Part shown: piece after piece, positions 1 to 9,199 of the stretch
Position numbering within the stretch: position 1 is the first letter of the stretch
Layout of the letters: every line of letters starts with the position of its first letter
Origin: Gnetum montanum
Taxonomy: Eukaryota; Streptophyta; Gnetopsida; Gnetales; Gnetaceae
Length of the DNA: 51,185 nt
Assembly (NCBI GenBank): GCA_015680685.1
Contig: MNCI01017558.1
Location: forward strand, 8,151-59,335
Direction of reading: 5' to 3'
The notes under the pieces: generated by a model
What the model saw: the letters and a program-made list of their open reading frames with translations, nothing else
Told to the model about the DNA's origin: nothing
The model's database searches: none
Translations under genes and position numbers: made by a program

Positions 1-720
1 CCTTGAAGCCTTTTTATAGGGTCTCATAGGTAGTTAGATATTACAAAATATCTTGGGTAACTTCTTTCCCAAGTAAGGAAGTTATAACTTGCCCAACAAG
101 TTAGGAGATATTATTTGCTCAACAAGTTAGAAGGTCATAACTTATACATGAAGTTAGGAGAAAATCATGCTAACATTGGCATGTGTCTTTACAAATATTT
201 CTTTCATAAGAAGTCACAACCTATATAATAATTTTAGGAAATAAAGCCAAGATCTCTATCTTGTTTAATCCATTTAACCTTAGTCCAAGATCAAGTTTCT
301 CAAACACCATGATGGCCATTGTAATAAGCGCTCCATACAATTGTCATTTTATTTTTGTTGCATGTGACAAAATATGCTAAAATTATTTTAGCCACCAAAC
401 CATATGAAATTGGAACTTTATTTTGTTACTTCGATTTCATGCATTCGGGTTTTGTTCTTGCTTTCAGTGATGACGGTTTTCTTCAGAATAAGCCATAACC
501 AATTTCCTGGCCATGTCCACAATCCTCCATAACTTCCATAGAAGAAATATCATTCCATTGAATCAGTTGTACACCTATCTTGTCATGTCTTCGTGTCTCT
601 GTAGCGGCACTTGATGGATTGGTAATGACGATGACGAACGCGTTAGCGTCGGGCGCTACTGTGTTTGGTAATTTCTGTTTGTAGGTTCATCATTGCAAGA
701 ATCTAGACGTGAAAACATTT
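1..720. other. AT-rich left edge, no gene recognised
   Basis: I see no coding sequence I recognise. Positions 60-165 hold short degenerate repeats built on AACAAGTTAG and GAAGTTAGGAG, and position 10-20 has a TATA-like TTTTTATAGG. This could be the tail of another LTR or ordinary intergenic DNA. It lies on the 3' side of the helicase pseudogene on the minus strand, but I could not find helicase domain 2 in it. Confidence 0.4.
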
Positions 721-1660
721 TCATTGGCGAGATTGAGCGAAAAGTCTACAGTTGCTTTCCGTATGAAACTTCACCCTTTGGACAATAAGATCTATGCTAG
801 AACCTACTCTTCCAACAGCTAAAAAGATGTAGTTTGAAAGAAAATCCGATGCCAACCTCTGTATCTCTCTGGGAAATGTTACACTAAAATGCATGGTTTT
901 CCTTCTACCTGGAGGAGGCATGTTAGTTTCTTGTACTATTCTTCGAATTTGAGGTTCAAACCCCATATCTAACATTCGGTTTGCTTCATCTAAAGCTAGG
1001 TATGGCACCATGGATAATGACAATCTCCCCCTTTCAAGAAGATCACCAAGCTGTCCAGGAGTCACAACAAGAATATCTATACCTCTCTCCAACTCACGAA
1101 ACTGCTGATTGATTGGAGTTCCTCCATATGCAACCAAAACCCTGAGACCTGTTTGATATGAGAACTTTCTAGCTTCTAGATCAATTTGCGAAGCCAGCTT
1201 CCTCATAGGAGATAGAATTAACGCTAGCAGAAATGCTTTACGGATGCCACAGGGAGGAGCAGGGTAGGGCTCGTGCAGAATCTCTGCGATAATTAGAAAG
1301 TAGAACATGGCGATTTTTCCTGATTCGATCTACGTGCAAGCCATAAGGTCCTGTCCAGCCAGAGAAATTGGAATTATGTACTTCTGAACGGGAGTCGACT
1401 TCACGTAGTTGCATCACCTCAAATTCGCATTCAATGCTTCTCCAAGGTCGATCTCTGCAAATGACTCCACAGGTGGAGGTACAGAATCACCGCTGGTGTC
1501 CACAGGAATATCCTCATAAGCGTCAAAATTAATCCCAGATGACTCTTACTGGTCAAACACCTTAGAATCCATCGATGCATCCTCCTCAAACGGATTTGAC
1601 TCATGACGACCACCCCAGATTTACCTAGGGCTTCCTGCATTTTCTTTCTAAATTCATTTT
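721..1660 (-). pseudogene. DDX3-like DEAD-box RNA helicase, truncated pseudogene
   Basis: The minus strand encodes the N-terminal linker and RecA domain 1 of a plant DDX3/RH37-type ATP-dependent RNA helicase. From 1650 down to about 1330 the linker reads GINFDAYEDIPVDTSGD, then the Q-motif region with TPVQKY and AGQDLMAC. A 195-residue open frame (1308-721) continues through FEPQIRRIV and FPREIQRLASDFL. All key motifs are damaged: the Walker A region has a stop and reads ESGKI, motif Ia reads PMRKLA instead of PTRELA, motif II reads DEAN instead of DEAD, and motif III reads SVT instead of SAT. Helicase domain 2 is absent. No intron is visible between the parts, which fits a processed (reverse-transcribed) pseudogene, although an internal deletion between motif I and motif Ia is also present. 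It lies next to the truncated end of element A. Identity of the family is secure; the retrocopy origin is inference. Confidence 0.85.
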
Positions 1661-1895
1661 ATTCAATTTGTTCTTATTTTTGCAGTTTTCATTGTTGATT
1701 CTAATGCAGAGTATATACAAAGTGTTTTACAAATTTCCTTTTGCCAGTATCTCTACTTTTGCTGTCAATAAGCATTACTGTGACGTCCAATTCTCAATTC
1801 TTATACTGCAAAACCCTTTAATCAATTTTGTTATGTCAACCTGTTCCATGAAATGGCCAAAATATGCCAACAGTAGCAACACTAGTTTGGTGTAG

Positions 1896-3065
1896 TTCAT
1901 GGAAGGGTTTTAATTGTTGCATGTTGACCAACTATGTTTTTTTTTGGGTCTTTAGGTTTGTGTATGAGTAGGACCCCAAATGGAAAGGTCTCAAAAACAA
2001 TATAAGGTCCCTCCCACAGTGTTTAAAACTTGGTCCATTGCAGCACATGTGTGGGATTCTAATAGAGAACCTTATCTCCATGTTGAAATGTTACCTTTTG
2101 AATCCTAAGGTCATGACGTCATTTGTTATATGCCTTATGCACCTCATTTCAACACCTAGCACATTTAAGTTGATGAGCTATTCTCATTGTACTAGGGATA
2201 AGTCAAGACCTAAGTCACTTGCAGTGGATAGGGTTCAAAGTTCTACCTGAATCGAGAGCATTGGTAGTTTTTCGTACACCAACTCGTAAGGGGAGTAGCC
2301 TATAGGAAGTTTCCAGGTTGAGCGATAGACCCACAGGGTGTCATTAAGTTTTGTGCTCCAATCCCTCCTATATTTGCTAATTATCCTAGTTAGGATTTTT
2401 TTAATCTCTCGGTTTGTGACTTTGACTTGCCCATTGGCTTGGGGGTAGTAGGGTGTTTTTAATTTATGTTCTACTCCCAAACGCTGCATGAGTTTACAAG
2501 AAGTAGCACCTGTGAAGTGAGTGCCATTATCTAAAATGAGTGCATGTGACACCCCAACCTTGTTCACAATTTGCTGTTGAACAAACCATGTGGCGGTGGT
2601 TGAGGAACAATCGATGATGGCTACCGCCTCTACCCACTTGGTACAGTAGTCCACCACAACAATGATGTATGCCTTCCCATTTGACATGGGTGCAATGGTA
2701 CCTATGAAGTCAATGCCCCAAATGTCGAAGGGTTCTAGTGGCTGAATCCACTGTTGAGGTTCCTTCATTCTCATCGTCATCCCACTGTCTCTTTGACATT
2801 GATCACAGGAGCGGACAAAGCATTGAGCATCTCTGAAGAGTGTAGGCTAGTAGTATCTTGCGAGTAGGATCTTAATGGTTGTGCTCCTTCCTACATAATG
2901 GCCCCCACAAGGACCCTCATGAGCATCTTGGAGGATGCACAGTTGATCTACATCAGGGATGCACCATCGAACCAAGCCATCTGCACACACCTTGTAAAGG
3001 TGTCCATGAATTTCCATGAAGTGCTTGGCTCTACGAAGAAACCGTTGTTTCTTCCGATGATCCAA
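1896..3065 (-). pseudogene. Element A pol: integrase and C-terminal tail
   Basis: This is the integrase end of the polyprotein, which would join viral-type cDNA to host DNA. The zinc-binding HHCC domain lies at 3065-2781 (histidines in DAHEGPCGGHY, cysteines in RSCDQC), with a TAG inside it. The catalytic core is open from 2780 to 2235: WGIDF carries the first Asp, LILDNGTHF the second, and the region of the third residue reads QVKVTNRE, so the catalytic Glu is Lys. The tail after 2235 (to 1896) is broken into frames but aligns with the tail in element D at 24570-24923. The missing Glu alone should abolish strand transfer. Confidence 0.9.
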
Positions 3066-4780
3066 CTCCTTTGGTAGCTCTTGTGTAAGAAGATAGGTAA
3101 GAATGTCATCAAACTAATTCGATTCTGTGAGGGCCTCCTTCATGATTGCTCCAGCAAAGAGGAGTTCATCTAGAAACTGGTTAGAGAGTGGGCTCTCCTC
3201 CTCCATGCTATCCCATCGTAACCGAGACAAGTGATCAGTAACCACGTTCTAAGTTCCCTTTTTGTCTACCATGGTAAGATCGAATTCTTGAAGGATCACA
3301 AGCCACCATATGACACAAGGGCTCACTGTTGGTTTGTTCATAAGGAACCGAATGGAACTATGATCCGTATGCACAAACACCTTGTATTTGAGCACATAGT
3401 GTTAGAAAATTTCCAAGGAAAACACCACTACCATTAATTATTTTTTGATGGTGGTGTAATTTAGCTGAGCACCCACAATACTGCGACTTGCATAATGGAT
3501 GTAATATGGACACTTCTGGTCATCCAACTATGTGAGCATGGCTTCCAATGCATAGTTAGACGCATCCATCATGATGTGAAATGGTCTAAACCAATCAAGG
3601 GCTTGTAGAATTGGAGTCTCTATGAGTTTTTGCTTCAATGTTTGGAATGCAAACTCACATTCCCCATTCCAGACAAATGTGGCATCTTTCTTGGTCAGCT
3701 TTACCAACAACTTGGTGATCTTCAAAAAATTCTCGACGAAGTGCCAATAGTAGCCAATGTGTCCAAGGAACGACTAGACATCCTTTACAGTTCCTAGCTG
3801 ACTAGTAATTCCTTGGATGACCCTAATTTTCTCAAGATCCACTCTAATCCCCTCTTGTGAAATTCAATGCCCCAAAACAATGCCTTCTTGGACCATTAGA
3901 TGGCTCTTTTGCCAATTGAGCTATAAGTTAGTTTCTACACATCACTTCAAAACTTGCTCAAGGTGATCTAAGCCTACTCAAATGTTGCACCATAGGTGGA
4001 TAATTCATCCATAAAAACTTCTACACTATTTCCGATTTGCTGTTGGAAAATATTGAGGACAAGGCGTTTGAAGGTTACGGGAGCATTACACAGGCCAAAG
4101 GGCATCTTCCTGTATGCAAAAGTCCCCAAAGGACTCGTAAACATTGTCTTGGCCTAGTCCTCTAGTGTAATATGGATTTGGTTATAGCCACTATAACCAT
4201 CCAGGAAGCTATAGTAACAATGCCCCGAAATAGTATCCAACATCTAGTCTACAAATGGAAGTGGAAAATGATCCTTAAAAAGGTTGTCATATTTAGTAAT
4301 CAAAAATTGATACAGACCCTCCATTTCCATTCCTTTTTTGGCACAATCACGAGTGGGTTAACCCATTTTCTATTCGCAATGGGGTAGATGAATCGTACTT
4401 TCAACAGTTGCTCAATTTCATACTTGACGATTTGTTTAAGTTTGGGATTCAATTGTCTTTGCGGTTTTTGTCATGGCTTCATGGAATGGTTGATATAGAT
4501 TTGATGTTGGCATACCCTAGGATCAATCCCCGTTAACTCAAGATATGACAATGTGAAGGTAGTCAACCACTTTTTCACCATCCGTAGTAACTTCCTTTTT
4601 TGTTCAGGAGCAAGAGTGGCATTGATTATCACTAGCTTACCATTTTGCAAGAATGCATAGTCTAGATTAACCAGTAAGGGTTTTAGTTATAGGGGCTCCT
4701 TTTTAAAGCTTTCAAAGATCTGTAGCTTTCCCTAATCAGTAGCATCATTAGTAGTAAAAATTTGTTGATGGACCTGTTCC
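3066..4780 (-). pseudogene. Element A pol: reverse transcriptase and RNase H
   Basis: The RT-RNase H part of pol, which copies the element RNA to DNA and removes the RNA strand. RNase H sequence lies at about 3100-3530 and the RT thumb/connection at 3528-3900 (ELAFQTLK-like segment). The RT palm lies at about 3900-4560, with the conserved MPFGLCNAP motif and, at 4004-4015, the active site reading FMDE rather than FMDD. The second catalytic Asp is therefore replaced. Premature stops occur at several places, many at positions where sister copies have Gln. The order and spacing match elements B and D. Confidence 0.85.
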
Positions 4781-5430
4781 AATTCATCTATGCTTCCCAT
4801 ATAGGTACATACAAGGCTCTCAAAGGGTTCCATGCATAGGGTGCCACTATTAGAATCAGTGGTCAGCCACTAGGTGCCTTCTTAATTAGTGGTTGCTACG
4901 TACAGGCATCGTTAAATTTGTGATTTGATGATACATTGACTGCATGCTTGAATGGATGTCTGCTTAACAAACCAGAGTTGCTGCACACAGTTGTACATGG
5001 AGTCACTGTACATGATGCATGGAACACACTTCTTCTTGATCTTTCCAAAAGGATTTTCCCTGAAAATTTCAAGGGAGAGATCTCGGAGTCTCAAACGTGC
5101 ATCCACCATGCTGAGCCATGCTCTTTCCATTATAATCGAGAAGTCCCCCTTGTAATTATTGACATGGATCACCAGGAAATTAGCAGGGTAGGACCACCCA
5201 CAAATGATGGTCATGATATCTTCTACCAATCCCAAGGGAACAGTAATGGATTGGTCTGCCAACTCAAGCCAAATGTTTCTTTTTTCAGTAGAGGTAGGTT
5301 CCAAGTCTTGTACATATCATGTAAAATTAGGTTGACACTTGACCTCGAATCTAGAAGAGCTTTGCATGGCTTATTGCCTACCACTTGAAGGTATAGGAGG
5401 GGGCTTCCTGAATTAGCCAATTTTCAAGGG
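4781..5430 (-). pseudogene. Element A protease (retropepsin)
   Basis: This is an aspartic protease domain between gag and RT, which would cleave the polyprotein. The active-site stretch at 5420-5223 reads ALLDSRSSVNLI, where functional copies in this window (D, F) have DSG, so the essential Gly is Arg. The following part (5304-4912) contains PLGLVEDI and a GRAWL-like turn reading ERAWL, typical of plant gypsy proteases. The two parts are in different frames, which shows an indel. Non-functional. Confidence 0.85.
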
Positions 5431-7976
5431 AGATGACCCACCTTGATCCAATCCATCAAAGCATGTATTAACATGACAGTTTGCACGTTGGAAGGCATTT
5501 GGATCGAAGGTTTCTCGAAGGATTCAATGTTAGAGGCAACTGGATATGTAGGGGCATTGACCGTAGGTGAGTCTGAGGGTGTGTTTAGGTTATTAAGTCG
5601 AAAAAAGGAACGTTTCCTTGGTTTTGATTCTAATCCGCTCAACTAAGAAGCAGATTGTAAATTGACAACCCTCGTAGCATTACGCTACTATGGTTGTGCA
5701 GGTATTTCTCCCTGCATGGGCAAAGTAGGAGGTAGCTGAGTTGAGGGCTAATGGATAGGTATGGCCGAAGGAGATGGCAGAGGATAGTGTAGATGTGGGT
5801 TTTCCCCTTTAGGTGACAGAGATTGGACCCAAAAGTATTCTAGCAAGTAGTAATGATTTTTGAAGGTTATGTAACTAGAAGAGTCCCATGGGGAGATTGG
5901 CTGCTAAATGTAGTACCCATAAGGATCCAGCTACCAGTAAGGGTACTACTACCTTGGGGGTGGCATCCCCCATGACTGTGGGTGCTACCATTGCTGGTAG
6001 TGCTCATACGGTTGCAGTGGAGCTCCACTTGGATAATATCCCTGCTACTGGTGGAACTACCTAGAATTGCCTTGGGGATAAGGCAATCTCTAGGGTGTTT
6101 TCCTTTTTGCTAAGAAAGGATTTAGAGCGTACACCCCAAACTCTTGCAAACATGACACCATAGGGCATCATCCCTTAGGATGTTCGTACTAGCATATGTC
6201 ACATCCACCATCTTCCTCGGTGTCCGAGTCTACTACCACAACAACCTTGCCCTTACCTTTGTGGTAGGCACGTTTAACCTCTTTTCTCCTTCGTTGATCC
6301 CGATCATTACTTTGTTCTTTGGATTCTTCTACGATTTTTAGAACACTTTGGAATTTTTCATCCAAAGAATCCCACATCTTATCCACCTAGGACAAAATTT
6401 GAGAAGTGAACTTTTGTATGGGTAAATTCTTCCTGTTCACTGCTGCATCCAAAGATGACTCCTCCTTGTCTTCATAGAATTAGACCTTCCTCTTCCGAAT
6501 GGAAAGGTCCGGATTATATTCCTCTGCACTTTTTTGTTTCTGTAGTTCTTCCTCTTCCTTGGCTATGTGCTCAATTAATCACTGAAGCTAATGAGCCCTT
6601 AACTTGGATAGCTGACCTTAAGCATAAACGCCAAGGGTCCTTCTTGTTTTGAAATGGAGCCCATCTATGACATGGCGAAGCTGTTCTCGCTGAGAGTAGC
6701 CATGACCAGGACATCAATGAAACAACGAGTAATATCTGCCCATGGCTACATCCAAGGGTTCATGGCTACCTTGTTTCCACCCCTGAATCTGTCATCTTAG
6801 ATTAGACACTCTAAAGTAGGTTTAGTATTTATCATTGAAGAGCTCCAGCATCGTACTACATCGCTTGATTGATTTTGGCTCCAAATACTGATACCAGTTT
6901 TCTGCTTCCTTGGTGAGTGTTCAAGGGAACATCTTGAGTTTCTATCATTCATTTTCAATATTCTACAGCATGCAGGTATCATAAAATGCTTGTAGGTGAG
7001 TCTACAGGTCGCAATTATATCCCCCTTCAAATTTGGGGATGTTGTTCATATCAAGACACTTGATCTGACTATCTCTAAAGTGCTTGGTAGGTATGTGAAC
7101 TACCTCTGCTATGTTGAGCATGCTTCAAGTGGCAAGCAATGGTTCATCAAAGCCATGGTCCTGATCATGGCCATGGCATCTATGATGATCTCTGCTACCT
7201 CTCCTTTCATGATAGTGAGCCTCCCATGACCATCCACACCCTTGGTCATGATGTTTCTGTCGATGTCCTTGATCATGTCGGTCTCAGTGATCACCATCAT
7301 CATGATTCCTCCTATGACGATTGCAAGTGGATTCAGAACCTGATGAAGCTAAGGTGGAAAGAGGGGAATGAGAAGAGGAGAGAGGACTACCACCCCCACT
7401 ATGTCGATCACCTTTTCTTCCATGCCAACGGCCTTGATCTTCATGTCCATCTTCACCTTCATCATGATCTCCTCTTGGGGATCCCTTAGCATCCTGGAAC
7501 TCCCGATCACTTGAACCTTTACTTTATATGATAGATTGGATGTTCTGATGTGGGGGCGGAGATGCAGAAGAATAGGGATCGTGAGGAACAGGTTCCTCAT
7601 CATCGTGTTGGGCCTATATGGACAAAGGGTTATTGGACCATTTGCCCTTTGCTCGTTCATGGTTTTTTGCCTACTGTAGGTCCCGTTTATGCTGTGCCTC
7701 ATTTGGACGATAATCTAGATAATCGTGATCCTCCATCATATACTCCTCAACTCAATCCTAAATGCCCAATCTAGTAAGAGCTTAGAGCAACATTCCAAAA
7801 ATCGATCGATCAGGGGGTAATATAATGTTGCCCTCCATGTCTCACCATCGCATCTGCTAATCCTGATGCAGGACGAAGGTGAAGTTGGTTATATACTCAT
7901 TTGAATGAGTATATACCACCTGACATTCCTAGGGCACTTGTGGGTTGGGTTCGTCTCACTTGTGAGAAGAAGACAT
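5431..7976 (-). pseudogene. Element A gag
   Basis: The structural capsid/nucleocapsid gene. The start is taken at 7976 because the minus-strand ATG there opens MSSSHK, matching the starts of F (MSSSSNK, 34572) and D (MCPSS, 44303). It runs through an Arg/His-rich charged stretch (about 7700-7100), the retrotransposon gag core (about 7050-6650), and a zinc knuckle near 6166-6203 reading CDIC-stop-YEHPKG-stop-C, which has two stops. A Pro/Tyr/Gln-rich tail runs to the protease. The reading frame is broken repeatedly. The plus-strand His-rich frame over 7139-7489 is a shadow of this gene. Confidence 0.85.
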
Positions 7977-8023
7977 ATTAGTGTTAAACAACAAATAGCT
8001 TGGTGTGCCGTACTCTTACCTAA

Positions 8024-8098
8024 GTCATTGTAGTATAGTGGTGAGTATTCTCGCCTATCATGCAGGTGACCCAGGTTCAATCCCCAACAACAATACCA
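8024..8098 (+). tRNA. Decayed full-length tRNA-Asp copy at the primer site of element A
   Basis: The plus strand reads GTCATTGTAGTATAGTGGTG... and ends in ...ACCA one base before the LTR. It matches a complete plant tRNA-Asp, from the first acceptor base to the post-transcriptional CCA, by comparison with the tRNA as I remember it. The anticodon position reads ATC instead of GTC, and acceptor and anticodon stems have mismatches. Almost every difference is C-to-T or G-to-A. Other elements here keep only the usual 17-18 nt of the tRNA 3' end (for example 44421-44438). Genomic tRNA genes in plants do not encode CCA, so this is best read as a copied primer tRNA rather than a tRNA gene. Not functional as a tRNA. 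Confidence 0.8.
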
Positions 8099-8099
8099 A

Positions 8100-8981
8100 T
8101 GATGAGTGATGAGGTACCCCTACGCCCAACCATATGAATCACAAGCGTTCACGCATGATCTATTCGAATTCCAAAGACTACAAGCACTTACGCATAGTAT
8201 TCTAACCATCAAAATCCTAGTTAAAATGATCGTTATCCTCTCAACCTCACTTGTAACATTCTAGAACAATGGTTAAGTGAGACTGAGGCATATGATTTTT
8301 TATGTGTTTTCTTTTATTCTTAATATTTAATTCTTTTAATATAGGGAGGAAAAGGGCTAGATAATTGAATAATTCACTACTCTATCGCTTGACTACTCCT
8401 AGCATAAGCAACCGTTCCGACCCTCCGTGCACTTTTTCAAGCATGTCCTAATCACTACTAGGTTGTCAGACGTTAAGCATCACTGGGTTGCCAAGTGTCA
8501 AACATATGTTCCAGGTGGTCGTGCTTATGTGTTCTTGTGAACTACTAAAGCATGCTATGACTATAAGTGATAACAGAAGCATAAAAATCATTAAAGTATT
8601 AAAATATTAATGCTTAAGTAATCTAGTTCAAAAGCTACAAGGAATGTTTAAAAAACTCATCTTTATTGCCATTCATGCCAATGGGCTCAGGTACATTAGC
8701 ACTTGAATAAAGAGTCGTACACTCTTCAAACTATGTTTGTAGCACTTGGAAAATAATCTAACTCTTGTGAAAATAAATTGTAAGAGCTTCGCTACAACTT
8801 GAATAAAAGGTGCCATAAATGCAATGAGTGCATGCATATTTATAGTAGAAAATGGACTCTGCATTGATGAGGCCACATCAACGCTTAGAAAGATGTGCTG
8901 ACGAGGTCACGTCGACGTAGCCACATTAATGAGGCTTCATCAACGTGGCCTAGTCGATGTAGTGGACTAGATGCTTCATCA
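8100..8981 (-). repeat. LTR shared by elements A (5' LTR) and B (3' LTR)
   Basis: This 882-bp LTR has the terminal bases TGATGAG/TTCATCA on the plus strand. Its left side abuts a primer site, so it is the 5' LTR of A. Its right side abuts a degenerate polypurine tract and the conserved ACTCGTCCTCGA-type motif (8982-9020), so it is also the 3' LTR of B. The minus strand has a TATA box (CTATAAATATGC, about 8835-8845) and, upstream, repeats of a GTTGATGTGGCC/TGACG type, not the CGATATCG cluster of elements C, E and F. The paired GGGTTGCCAAGT-type repeats of the R region are at 8452-8498. Confidence 0.9.
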
Positions 8982-9199
8982 CTTCCACAATTGACTAGAA
9001 ACTCGTCCTCGAATTAAAACAAAATGAGGATAGAATCCCTTACAAAATTGGGAGGTAGATTCAACTCTACATGACTAACAAACTATTTACATGACATTGA
9101 ATGCTGCAATGGTGTTTGTACAAAACTAACACAGTTGTATGAAAAAACAAAAATAAAAAATAAGAATGAAAGTGACTCGATGTAGTTTCTGTGCTTGAT

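Larger units (their letters stand above)
1896..8981 (-). mobile_element. Element A: Athila-type gypsy element, 3' end missing
   Basis: On the minus strand the order is LTR (8100-8981), tRNA-Asp-type primer site, gag, protease, reverse transcriptase, RNase H, integrase and the pol C-terminal tail. Homology to the pol tail of the other elements stops near 1896. The spacer, any ORF2, the polypurine tract and the 3' LTR are missing, and the helicase pseudogene begins about 240 bp further left. The right-hand LTR is shared with element B. Coding regions are full of stops and frameshifts. The assignment to the Athila lineage rests on the tRNA-Asp primer site and the FMDD-like active-site form. Confidence 0.85.

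Noticed and set aside
721-1308. A working RNA helicase gene
   Set aside because: ATPase motifs I, Ia, II and III are altered, domain 2 is missing and the N-terminal part is out of frame.
1668-1895. Plus-strand frame of 75 aa left of element A
   Set aside because: It has no recognisable domain and AT-driven composition between two pseudogenes.
4936-5388. Plus-strand frame of 150 aa
   Set aside because: It is the shadow of the element A protease, whose minus-strand residues align with D, B and F.
7139-7489. His/Asp-rich plus-strand frame of 116 aa
   Set aside because: It is the antisense of the Arg/His-rich part of element A gag. Matching regions of D and F show gag on the minus strand.
8024-8098. 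A functional nuclear tRNA-Asp gene
   Set aside because: The anticodon is mutated, stems are mismatched, CCA is present in DNA, and it abuts an LTR exactly at the primer position.
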